This document shows, in pieces, positions 1-5,596 of a stretch of 5,596 nt of DNA. The translations under genes and the position numbers were made by a program. The notes beneath the pieces are model-generated. The model had not been told where the DNA came from. It did not search any database and saw nothing but the letters and a program-made list of their open reading frames with translations. The stretch spans positions 7,234-12,829 of the forward strand of contig PLKU01000425.1 of the NCBI GenBank assembly GCA_003140705.1, in the 5' to 3' direction. The stretch is from Acidobacteriaceae bacterium (lineage in GTDB: Bacteria; Acidobacteriota; Terriglobia; Terriglobales; Acidobacteriaceae). Position 1 is the stretch's first letter. Each line of letters opens with the position of its first letter.

Positions 1-41
1 AGCGTGGTCGTCTTGCCCGCGCCGGCGAACCCTTGGATTTT
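1..41 (-). other. Possible fragment of a P-loop (Walker A) gene at the left edge
   Basis: Read on the minus strand from base 41 to base 1, the sequence encodes KIQGFAGAGKTTTL. This is a textbook Walker A motif (AGxGKTT) with the hydrophobic strand before it and TTL after it, as in motif I of UvrD/FBH1-like superfamily 1 helicases. The same bases on the + strand give VVVLPAPA, a typical antisense translation of a P-loop, exactly where the Dus gene should show its GR motif. The part right of base 28 is shared with conserved Dus codons (NPWIF). The true foreign segment would therefore be about bases 1-27, with a junction somewhere in 28-41. It is too short to assign a gene, and chance cannot be excluded. 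Confidence 0.35.
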
Positions 42-408
42 CAGGCAGATTGCGCAGTACACGGCGACGGGCAGCTACGAACGGCCGACGGTGGAAGATC
101 GTTACCGGATGATTCGCGCTTACTTTCAGATGCTGTTGGAAGAGGTCGAGGCCACGAAGGATTTGCCGAGAGATGCCCGCTTGGGCGAGACGTCGGGCAA
201 GATGAAGCAGTTTGCCACATGGTTTACGCACGGGGTGCCGGGCGGGGCGAAGCTGCGCGGGGCGATTTACCAGGCGAAGACTGGAAGCGAAGTGCTGGAC
301 CAGGTAGAGCTGTTTTTTGCCGCGAAGCTTGCGGAGACGGATTCCGGGTTGGCAATGGAAGAGAGCGACGAACAGAGCTTTCCGGATGGGGCGCTGGTGT
401 GCGACTAG
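1..408 (+). CDS. tRNA-dihydrouridine synthase (DusB-like), C-terminal part, 5' end missing
   Basis: This enzyme family uses FMN and NADPH to reduce specific uridines in the tRNA D-loop to dihydrouridine, in the cytoplasm. The visible 135 residues match the end of the family. NPWIFRQ (residues 10-16) is the end of the TIM-barrel FMN-binding region. A helical tRNA-binding domain follows, with PTVEDRY (29-35), GKMKQFATWF (66-75), the HGVPGGAKLR block (77-86) and a final AIYQAKTG-EVLDQVELFF stretch (about 88-106). The last ~29 residues are an acidic, unconserved tail. The stop is TAG at 406-408. The reading frame is open to base 1, so the start lies outside the window; GTG at 4-6 is not a credible start because it would discard the barrel. 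Oddity: residues 1-9 do not contain the GR-x3-G/A motif expected just before NPW (it binds the FMN phosphate), so the conserved part may begin only near base 28. It converges on the kinase gene. The family assignment is confident; DusB versus another Dus subgroup is not. Confidence 0.88.
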   Translation, partial: SVVVLPAPANPWIFRQIAQYTATGSYERPTVEDRYRMIRAYFQMLLEEVEATKDLPRDARLGETSGKMKQFATWFTHGVPGGAKLRGAIYQAKTGSEVLDQVELFFAAKLAETDSGLAMEESDEQSFPDGALVCD

Positions 409-438
409 GGCATTGACGACCCTGAGATGCGGGCTTGA

Positions 439-457
439 TGCGATCCCACAAATCGCA
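439..457. terminator. Weak hairpin between the convergent genes
   Basis: The 94-base gap between the Dus stop (408) and the kinase stop (503) contains one perfect inverted repeat: TGCGAT at 439-444 and ATCGCA at 452-457, with a 7-base loop. A hairpin here could slow polymerase from both sides. However, the stem is only 6 bp and no T-run follows on either strand, so it is not a standard intrinsic terminator. A T-rich stretch on the minus strand (about 484-492) is not preceded by a hairpin. Nothing else is recognisable in the gap, and termination may be Rho-dependent. Confidence 0.2.
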
Positions 458-502
458 AAGTGCGCGATGGATGAGGCCCCCGGAAAAAGAATCCCTTACA
501 AT

Positions 503-1864
503 TCATGGCTGCGCGAGGGGCAGGCGGATGGTGGCGCGTGCACCTTCGCCGTCGTCGCGATTGATGAGGCGGATTTCGCCGCTGTGTGCGCGAGCAATCT
601 GCTGCGCAAGCGCGAGGCCCACGCCGCTGCCTGCGGGCTTGGTGGTGTAGAAGGGGACAAAGAGGTTTTCAGTGTTGGCGATGCCGAGGCCGCGATCTTC
701 GATGGTGACCAGAAGGCTGGAGTCGGCGACGCGCCAGCTGGCTCGTACAGGCTTGGAGCCGTTGGCAAGCGAAGCGTCGACGGCGTTGGCCAACAGGTTG
801 ATGAACATCTGCTCCAACTGATCAGGATCGGCGAGCAAGAGGGCGGGTGGTCCGGGTTCGAATTCTACGGGGATGCGCTGCTCAAGCAGGACAACGCGCT
901 CGAGGAGCGGACCGAGCTGCACTGGCTTCAGGTGCGGCGGGGGCAACTGGGCGAGGAGCCGATAGGACTGCACGAAGCGGTGCAGTGAATCGGCGCGGCT
1001 TTCGACGACGCCGAGTCCGCGGCGGAAGTCATGGAGCGTGCCGTCGTCGCCTCCCATGTTGTCAACCCGCGCCAGCAGGCTACCGGCGATGGATTTGATG
1101 GGCGCGAGCGAGTTGGAAAGCTCGTGGCCGAGCACACGAATCAGACGCTTCCATGCGATCTGCTCCTCTTCCTGCAGGGGCAGACTCACGTCCGCGAGGA
1201 GGAGGAGCGTATGGGGAACTCCATCCTGACGAAAGGCCGCCTTGCGGAGTAGCCAGCGCGTGGCGTTGGGAGGCGACTCCTTGTTAACGTTGATGATGTG
1301 GATGGATTGGTCAGGCGCGGCGAGTAGTTCTTCAAGTCCCAACTCGTGCGCAGTGCGGCCAAAGCAGCGGGCGTACGTGAGCCCGAGGAGTTTGACTCCA
1401 GCGTTGTTGACCAGTTGAAGCAGGCTTTCGCGGTCAAACGCAAAGAGGGGCGCATGCATGACTTCGAGAATGCGGGCGAGGAGCGCGGTAGCTTCAAGTG
1501 AACGGACGCGCTGCTTTTGCAAGAGATCGGCGAGAGCATTGACTTCAGTGGCCAGCTCGCCAAAAGCATCTCTCGATCCGGCGCCACGCGCGCGGAAGGA
1601 GTAGTCGCCCTCACGCAGCGACGAGACGACATTGGACAGCGTTTGCAACGGGCGCACCATGCCTTCAATCAATCCGGCAGCCACGAGCACGAGATAGAGA
1701 AGCAGGCAGCCGGCAAGGAGCAGAGCGGGAGCGACGTCGATGTGGTGCTGGTAAAAGAGCAGCGCGGCAGAAACGAGAGTGGGCAAGGTGAGAAGCAAAC
1801 AATAAAGCCACGCCCGGCGAATGGCCGAGCGGCGACGCCTGCGGGCATTCTTGTCAGAGCCCAT
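503..1864 (-). CDS. Membrane-bound sensor histidine kinase (HAMP-PAS-HisKA-HATPase, NtrY-like)
   Basis: This 453-residue inner-membrane kinase should autophosphorylate on His and pass the phosphate to the regulator encoded just upstream. An Arg-rich cytoplasmic N-terminus (8-17) precedes TM1 (about 18-38), a loop of only about five residues (QHHID), and TM2 (about 44-66). A HAMP linker follows (about 67-120, with RPLQTLSNVV), then a PAS-like domain (about 128-228). The H-box GHELSNSLAPIKS has the phosphoacceptor His247. The ATPase domain shows the N-box (N356 to N360, FINLLANAVDAS), the G1 box D390-x-G-x-G, the F-box (402-409, FVPFYTTK) and the G2 box GSGVGL (412-417). All catalytic residues are present. 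The ATG at 1864-1862 is chosen because the protein then starts just before TM1 and overlaps the regulator stop by 11 bases. An in-frame ATG at 1936 would add 24 residues deep inside the regulator gene. No good Shine-Dalgarno precedes the chosen ATG, so it is probably made by translational coupling. The natural signal is unknown. Confidence 0.93.
   Translation of the reverse strand: MGSDKNARRRRRSAIRRAWLYCLLLTLPTLVSAALLFYQHHIDVAPALLLAGCLLLYLVLVAAGLIEGMVRPLQTLSNVVSSLREGDYSFRARGAGSRDAFGELATEVNALADLLQKQRVRSLEATALLARILEVMHAPLFAFDRESLLQLVNNAGVKLLGLTYARCFGRTAHELGLEELLAAPDQSIHIINVNKESPPNATRWLLRKAAFRQDGVPHTLLLLADVSLPLQEEEQIAWKRLIRVLGHELSNSLAPIKSIAGSLLARVDNMGGDDGTLHDFRRGLGVVESRADSLHRFVQSYRLLAQLPPPHLKPVQLGPLLERVVLLEQRIPVEFEPGPPALLLADPDQLEQMFINLLANAVDASLANGSKPVRASWRVADSSLLVTIEDRGLGIANTENLFVPFYTTKPAGSGVGLALAQQIARAHSGEIRLINRDDGEGARATIRLPLAQP
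1854..1864 (-). other. 11-base stop/start overlap, regulator to kinase
   Basis: On the minus strand ATGGGCTCTGA contains both the kinase ATG and, in another frame, the regulator TGA. The preceding bases (CATCGAAAAAT) offer no recognisable Shine-Dalgarno. Kinase synthesis therefore probably depends on ribosomes finishing the regulator, which would keep the two partners in a fixed ratio. Confidence 0.6.
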
Positions 1865-3191
1865 ATTTTTCGATGCGCCGATAGAGCGCGGCGCGACTGA
1901 GGCCGAGGGATTCAGCGGCCTGGGAGATATTGCCATCGCAGCGGCGAAGCACCTTCTTGATCAGCAGCGCCTCGACTTCATCGATACTCATATTCTCAAA
2001 CGAGGGCGTTGAGGGGCGTGCGGCGACGATGGCGAGGTTGGCGGGTTCGACTTCATCTCCACGGCAAAGCAGCACAGCGCGCTCCACTGTGTGCTCAAGC
2101 TCGCGCACGTTGCCCGGCCAGGGATACTGCATCATCTGCTGCATGGCTGCGGGAGAGAAGCCGTTCACCTGCTTGCGATAGCGCGTGCGGTTGCGGCCGA
2201 GAAAGTGCATGGCCAGGAGAGGAATGTCTTCGCGGCGATCACGAAGGGCGGGCAGGTGAATCTCGACGGTGTTGATGCGGAAGAGCAGGTCTTCACGGAA
2301 GTTGCCGGCTTTTGCTTCTTCGTCGAGGCGCGCGTTGGTGGCGGAGAGTATGCGCACATCGACGCGGCGTGTTTGCGACGAGCCGACACGCTCGAGTTCT
2401 CCGGTCTCAAGCACGCGAAGCAGTTTGGCCTGCTGGCGGAGGGGGACGTTGGCAATCTCATCGAGGAAGAGAGTGCCACCGTTTGCCAGCTCGAAGCGGC
2501 CAATGCGATCAGTGCGTGCGTCAGTGAATGCGCCCTTGACGTGGCCGAAGATTTCGCTTTCGAAGGTGCCCTCAGGCAATCCACCAGCGTTGACTGCCAC
2601 CAGTGAGCGGGCGGCCCGGGGCGAGGCAGCATGGAGCAGCTTGGCAACTATTTCCTTGCCGGTGCCATGCTCGCCGGTGATGAGAACATTGGCATCAGAC
2701 GGGCCAACCTGACCAATCAACTCAAGCACGGGCTGCATGGAGGGAGCGCTAGCGACAAACTCGGGCATGCCTTCAGCGCGGAGGAGGCGATTTTCAAGTT
2801 CGAGCTGACGGGCGCGACGCAGAGCATGATGCAACTCGGCGTGAACGCGAACGAGCGAGACCAGGCGCTCATTCTCCCACGGCTTCTGGACGAAGTCGCG
2901 TGCGCCGCGCTTGATGGATTCGACGGCCAAGTCAATGTTGCCCCAGGCGGTCATGACGATGACTGGAATGCGCGGATCCATTTCGTGGATGCGGGCGAGG
3001 AGATCGAGGCCTTCCTGGCCGGAGGTGGTGTCGCGCGTGTAGTTAAGGTCGATGAGTACGACGTCGTAGTCGTTCTCGCCGATCGCATCGAGGAGCAACT
3101 TTGGAGAGCGAACACAGCTGACGTCGATGCCCTGCGGGGCCAGAAGCAGCTCGACAGCCTCGAGAATGTGGGGCTGATCGTCGGCGACCAA
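1854..3191 (-). CDS. Sigma-54-dependent response regulator (receiver-AAA+-Fis HTH, NtrC family)
   Basis: This cytoplasmic activator is expected to hexamerise once phosphorylated and use ATP hydrolysis to open sigma-54 promoters. Numbered from the TTG at 3191 it has 445 residues. The receiver domain (1 to about 110) has the acidic pair D4-D5, phosphoacceptor D48, T81 and K103. A linker helix leads to the AAA+ domain (about 144-378): Walker A GEHGTGKE (173-180), the sigma-54 contact loop GAFTDA (220-225; canonical GAFTGA), Walker B LFLDEI with D244/E245, arginine-finger region FREDLLFR (298-305) and sensor II WPGNVREL (358-365). The Fis-type helix-turn-helix is at about 405-443 (NISQAAESLGLSRAALYRRI). 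The start is uncertain. TTG cuts off the first residues of receiver strand beta-1, while an in-frame ATT at 3200 (448 residues) restores it and sits 7 bases after AAGGA. No ATG or GTG lies between the upstream in-frame TAG and these codons. It directly precedes its likely partner kinase. Its targets may include this efflux operon, but no target promoter is visible here. Confidence 0.94.
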   Translation of the reverse strand: MVADDQPHILEAVELLLAPQGIDVSCVRSPKLLLDAIGENDYDVVLIDLNYTRDTTSGQEGLDLLARIHEMDPRIPVIVMTAWGNIDLAVESIKRGARDFVQKPWENERLVSLVRVHAELHHALRRARQLELENRLLRAEGMPEFVASAPSMQPVLELIGQVGPSDANVLITGEHGTGKEIVAKLLHAASPRAARSLVAVNAGGLPEGTFESEIFGHVKGAFTDARTDRIGRFELANGGTLFLDEIANVPLRQQAKLLRVLETGELERVGSSQTRRVDVRILSATNARLDEEAKAGNFREDLLFRINTVEIHLPALRDRREDIPLLAMHFLGRNRTRYRKQVNGFSPAAMQQMMQYPWPGNVRELEHTVERAVLLCRGDEVEPANLAIVAARPSTPSFENMSIDEVEALLIKKVLRRCDGNISQAAESLGLSRAALYRRIEKYGL

Positions 3192-3203
3192 AACTCGAAT
3201 TTT

Positions 3204-3212
3204 CTCTTCCTT
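3204..3212 (-). promoter_or_regulatory. Ribosome-binding site of the response regulator, overlapping the TolC stop
   Basis: On the minus strand AAGGAAGAG (3212-3204) begins inside the TolC stop codon TAA (3213-3211). AAGGA is followed after 7 bases by ATT at 3200, which is ideal start spacing, but after 16 bases by the TTG at 3191, which is too far. The later GAG of the same stretch is 12 bases from TTG, also long. The spacing therefore favours ATT over TTG as initiator. Confidence 0.55.
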
Positions 3213-5169
3213 AATTGGAATTGTCCGCCTCCACTACCCCTGATCTTGCATCGGAAATCGAGATGCCGTAGTCCTCGAGGATGGAACCGGTGGCGCGGCG
3301 CACTTCGATCCGCGATTTTTCATACGCGGTCTCTGCGGTAACCAACGCCAGGTCGGCCAAACTCAAGTCGTGCTCGGCTGAAAGTGTCTGCTGATTGGAG
3401 CCTACGCCGAGTTTCTGTTCCTTCTGCATGATATCCAAGGTTTTTTGAGCGAGGTCGCGGGCCTTTTGCGCAGCTTCAACGCGGCTTGCGCCTTGCTCCA
3501 GTGCATAGCTTGCATTGCGAACCTCAATGCGAATCTGCTTTTTCCGTTCCTCCATATACACCTGGGATTGGCGATATTCGAGTTCGGTGCGGTATTGATC
3601 GGCCTTGGCGATGCGGTTGCGTAAAGGCACGCTCAATTGAAGACCAACCTGATACTCAGGCGAAGAATAGTTCAATGCATTCGCCACGGCACCGCCGAAC
3701 CCGCCAGGGACGGTTGAGCCGCTGGAGGGAGAGGTAGTGCCGCCGTATCCCGTGCCGGCATAGAAGCCATAAACAGAAAGCGTGGGCAACAGCGCGTTGC
3801 GGGCAGTTTTTCTGCTGAGTTCGCTATTTTGCAGAACGAGGGCTGACTCAAGCAGCTCGGTACGATTTTTGAGGGCATCCGCCATCATATCCTGCAGTGA
3901 TTCGGAGCTGGACTGAACCTGGGTGCCGATATGGTCGACCGGGACGACCGGCATTTCCTGCAAGACGGGATCATCGAGCGAGCGAGTGATGGCGTTCTTC
4001 ATATAAAGCTCTTGCAATTCGAGGTTTGTGCGGGAGACGGTGAGGTCTTGCTGGCGATTGGCCACTTCTCCTTCGGCCTTGAGCACATCCATTTCAGGAA
4101 TGGCCTGCAACGCAAGCTGCTTACGGCTGATATCGAGGGTCTGGGTGGCAAACTCCACCGAGCGCTCATCGACTTGTTCCTCATCGTAAGCGCTCACCAG
4201 GTCCCAATAGAGATTGCAGATCTGGGTTACCGTGGCGATGGCCTGGGCGCGGAAAGCGATGTCAGAGACCTTCTGATTGGTTTTGGCGATACGCAGAAAG
4301 CGCAGGTTCGGTCCCAGTCCGAAGCCGGCAAGCAGTTGCTGCTGCATGTAGACCTGGACGTACGAGGTGAGCTGCGGATTGATGCTCTGGTTGGGGCTGT
4401 TGAAGGTTTGACGATTGTTGTTGAATTCAACCTGGAGACCGCCGCCAGTGGGAAACGCCTCCTGGTAGGTAAGATTGCCCTCAATGGTGTTGTCGTGAAT
4501 GACCGGGACGCCGTAGATGGTCTTGTTGGGCAGCAGCTGGGTGAGGTGATCAACAAACGCGTTGGCAGAGATGAGTGGATCGTAGTTGGAGACAGAGGTA
4601 CCCGTACCCAGCGTCGAGGTGACCAGACCCGATGCTCCGGCTCCTGCACCGCCTGCGCCGCCGCTGGTGCCACCCGCTCCTCCGCCAGCACCCCCGCCGA
4701 AGCCACCGGCGCCGGTTCCCCCAGGAGTGCCGGAGACTACGCCGGTATTGACGCCGCGGACGGAACCGCCAGCCGCGGTGCGCAGAATATCCATTTGCGC
4801 GATGGGGATGTTGTAGCGAGCGATGACGAGGTCGAGGTTGTTTTCGAGAGCGAGGTCGATGGCATTGCGCAGGGACAGATAGAGCTTGCCGTCCTTGACG
4901 AGCGCATCGAGTCGCGGAGAATTGGCAAGGCTAGGGGGCGCCACGACGGTGCCGCGATAGGCATTGATGGGGTTGCGCGAGGGCCGAAGCATCTCGTTAA
5001 AAGGAATCTGCGTGCCGCGTGCCGGCGGGATAGCGGCTGCCGGCGCAGGTGTCTGCTGGGAGACGGCGGTGGCGGGAGGCTCGACGGCGAGAGCCGGATT
5101 TACCTGCAACAGAAGCATGGCTACAACGGCCTGGATGGATCTTGCCGTATTTCTGAATGAATGGTTCAC
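3211..5169 (-). CDS. TolC-family outer-membrane efflux protein with Gly-rich insertion
   Basis: This 652-residue protein is expected to form the trimeric outer-membrane and periplasmic duct of an export pump. The GTG at 5169 is chosen because it overlaps the ATPase stop (GTGA), lies 10 bases after GGAGG, and places a clean signal peptide at residues 1-28 (hydrophobic core about 12-22, cleavage after ALA). An ATG at 5223 would put 18 extra basic residues before it. No Cys follows the signal, so it is not a lipoprotein like OprM. A Pro/Ala-rich segment (about 29-60) precedes two outer-membrane-efflux repeats. Repeat 1 (about 96-395) starts LSLRNAIDLALENNLDLVIA, carries a Gly/Ala/Ser-rich insertion (146-181), then beta segments and a long coiled helix. 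Repeat 2 (about 420-635) has ALKNRTELLES, the NALLPTLSVYG strand, a second Gly/Ser-rich loop (about 472-495), LQLSVPLRNR and the final helices. At 652 residues it is longer than E. coli TolC (about 490), mainly through the N-terminal extension and insertions. The cargo cannot be read from the sequence. Confidence 0.93.
   Translation of the reverse strand: MNHSFRNTARSIQAVVAMLLLQVNPALAVEPPATAVSQQTPAPAAAIPPARGTQIPFNEMLRPSRNPINAYRGTVVAPPSLANSPRLDALVKDGKLYLSLRNAIDLALENNLDLVIARYNIPIAQMDILRTAAGGSVRGVNTGVVSGTPGGTGAGGFGGGAGGGAGGTSGGAGGAGAGASGLVTSTLGTGTSVSNYDPLISANAFVDHLTQLLPNKTIYGVPVIHDNTIEGNLTYQEAFPTGGGLQVEFNNNRQTFNSPNQSINPQLTSYVQVYMQQQLLAGFGLGPNLRFLRIAKTNQKVSDIAFRAQAIATVTQICNLYWDLVSAYDEEQVDERSVEFATQTLDISRKQLALQAIPEMDVLKAEGEVANRQQDLTVSRTNLELQELYMKNAITRSLDDPVLQEMPVVPVDHIGTQVQSSSESLQDMMADALKNRTELLESALVLQNSELSRKTARNALLPTLSVYGFYAGTGYGGTTSPSSGSTVPGGFGGAVANALNYSSPEYQVGLQLSVPLRNRIAKADQYRTELEYRQSQVYMEERKKQIRIEVRNASYALEQGASRVEAAQKARDLAQKTLDIMQKEQKLGVGSNQQTLSAEHDLSLADLALVTAETAYEKSRIEVRRATGSILEDYGISISDARSGVVEADNSN
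4627..4734 (-). repeat. Low-complexity Gly/Ala/Ser-rich coding stretch in the TolC-family gene
   Basis: Residues 146-181 are almost entirely Gly, Ala, Ser and Thr, with irregular GGAGG/GGAGAG-type units, and the DNA is correspondingly C/G-rich on the + strand (repeated gcc, ccg and cct triplets). The stretch lies between the end of the first helix pair and the first beta segment (YDPLISANAFVDHL), roughly where the periplasmic helices meet the barrel. It is irregular rather than a clean tandem repeat, but slippage could vary its length between strains. Confidence 0.75.
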
Positions 5170-5596
5170 TTGGCGTTGACCTCCGTTGCCTTTGGCTCGA
5201 TCAATTCGTCGCGCGTAAGCCAACCGTCGCGCAGTTCAAGGATGCGCTTGCTGTAGCGTGAGTTTTCTTCAGAGTGAGTGACCTGGACTATGGTTGTGCC
5301 GGCACGATTGAGCTCGCAGAAGAGATTCATAATCTCGCGTGCCTGGGTGGAGTGCAGGTTGCCTGTGGGTTCATCGGCAAGGAGGAGCGAAGGAGCATGG
5401 ACCACGGCGCGCGCAATGCCGACAAGCTGCTGCTGCCCGCCGGAGAGCTGCGAGGGAAACAAATCTTTTTTGGCGACGATCTGGAAGCGGTCGAGAATGT
5501 CGGCCACCATCGCCTGGCGTTCCTTGGCAGGAAGATTCTTGTATGAAAGCGGGAGGTCAATATTCTCTGCGACTGTGAGATCGTCGAGCAGGTGAT
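5166..5596 (-). CDS. ABC transporter ATP-binding protein, MacB/LolD type, N-terminus cut by window edge
   Basis: This cytoplasmic ATPase subunit would drive an FtsX-like permease of the MacB/LolCDE class. Only the last 142 residues are in the window. They begin HLLDDLTVAENIDLPLSY, typical of the helical region after the Q-loop in this class. The ABC signature LSGGQQQ lies at 5447-5427, Walker B LLLADEPTG near 5387-5361, the D-loop as GNLHS (5363-5349), and the H-loop His in QVTHSEEN. The end (ELRDGWL, then a short polar tail) is normal for the family, and the TGA stop is at 5168-5166. Roughly 90-100 residues with Walker A are missing beyond the right edge. The frame is open to that edge, so the ATG at 5510 is internal. 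A D-loop Asp is replaced by His. Permease and adaptor genes are expected upstream but not seen. The class is confident; the substrate is unknown. Confidence 0.93.
   Translation of the reverse strand, partial: HLLDDLTVAENIDLPLSYKNLPAKERQAMVADILDRFQIVAKKDLFPSQLSGGQQQLVGIARAVVHAPSLLLADEPTGNLHSTQAREIMNLFCELNRAGTTIVQVTHSEENSRYSKRILELRDGWLTRDELIEPKATEVNAK
5180..5184 (-). promoter_or_regulatory. Ribosome-binding site of the TolC-family gene
   Basis: GGAGG on the minus strand lies inside the last codons of the ATPase gene, 10 bases before the GTG at 5169. It supports that start over the ATG at 5223. Together with the GTGA stop/start overlap it indicates coupled translation of ATPase and outer-membrane protein. 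Confidence 0.65.

Noticed and set aside
317..988. 223-codon open frame on the + strand crossing the gap between the convergent genes
   Set aside because: It overlaps the end of the dus gene in another frame and is then antisense to the kinase ATPase domain. No family match or ribosome-binding site is seen.
1865..1936. Kinase start at the ATG at 1936
   Set aside because: It would add 24 residues encoded inside the conserved helix-turn-helix of the regulator. The ATG at 1864 gives a natural start before TM1 with a short overlap.
2640..2665. Possible sigma-54 promoter (TGGCA followed by TTGCC) on the + strand
   Set aside because: The GG and GC elements are 13 bases apart instead of 10, and the site is inside the regulator coding sequence, antisense to it.
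2631..3341. 236-codon open frame on the + strand
   Set aside because: It is antisense to the receiver and AAA+ regions of the regulator, whose motifs are all intact on the other strand. It has no recognisable domain.
4627..4734. Possible tandem-repeat or CRISPR-like array in the GC-rich tract
   Set aside because: The units are irregular, there are no spacers of constant length, and the tract is in frame as Gly/Ala/Ser-rich protein.
3931..5160. 409-codon open frame on the + strand
   Set aside because: It lies wholly antisense to the TolC-family gene, has low-complexity Arg/Gly-rich stretches and matches no family. The minus-strand protein has a signal peptide and conserved repeats, so this is a frame shadow.
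5170..5223. TolC-family start at the ATG at 5223
   Set aside because: It adds 18 basic residues before the signal peptide and overlaps the ATPase gene by 58 bases. The GTG at 5169 has a Shine-Dalgarno and the classic GTGA overlap.

Overview
The window looks like chromosomal DNA from a GC-rich, Gram-negative-type bacterium. It has an outer-membrane TolC-family protein with a signal peptide and a sigma-54-type response regulator. The Gly/Ala-rich insertion in the TolC protein and the gene set (MacB/LolD-type ATPase, TolC, sigma-54 regulator, kinase) recall Acidobacteriota. That placement is a family-level impression, not something the sequence proves. The window is fully explained by ordinary protein genes: I see no tRNA, rRNA, CRISPR array, insertion sequence or phage gene.

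Layout: on the + strand, positions 1-408 hold the 3' part of a tRNA-dihydrouridine synthase gene whose 5' end is missing. A 94-base gap then separates it from a convergent minus-strand operon. In transcription order, from the right edge leftward, the operon holds: an ABC-transporter ATPase of the MacB/LolD type (N-terminus beyond the window), a TolC-family outer-membrane efflux protein, a sigma-54-dependent response regulator, and a membrane-bound sensor histidine kinase. The genes are packed very tightly. ATPase and TolC share a GTGA overlap, the regulator's ribosome-binding site overlaps the TolC stop codon, and regulator and kinase overlap by 11 bases. This implies one polycistronic mRNA with translational coupling.

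How they work together (inference): the ATPase would power an FtsX/MacB-like permease and the TolC protein would be the outer-membrane exit duct. The permease and periplasmic adaptor are probably encoded just beyond the right edge. The kinase and regulator are embedded in the operon and probably control it, or an envelope-stress or export response, through sigma-54 RNA polymerase. The kinase has almost no periplasmic domain, so its signal is more likely sensed in the membrane or cytoplasm.

Most worth a second look: (1) the first ~27 bases do not fit the Dus family, but read on the opposite strand as a near-perfect P-loop (Walker A) motif, so the left edge may be a recombination or assembly junction; (2) the response regulator has no ATG/GTG start that gives a complete receiver domain, and an ATT codon at ideal Shine-Dalgarno spacing may be the true start; (3) the sigma-54-contacting loop reads GAFTDA instead of GAFTGA. 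I found no clearly novel system. The most coherent unit is a self-regulated tripartite efflux operon.
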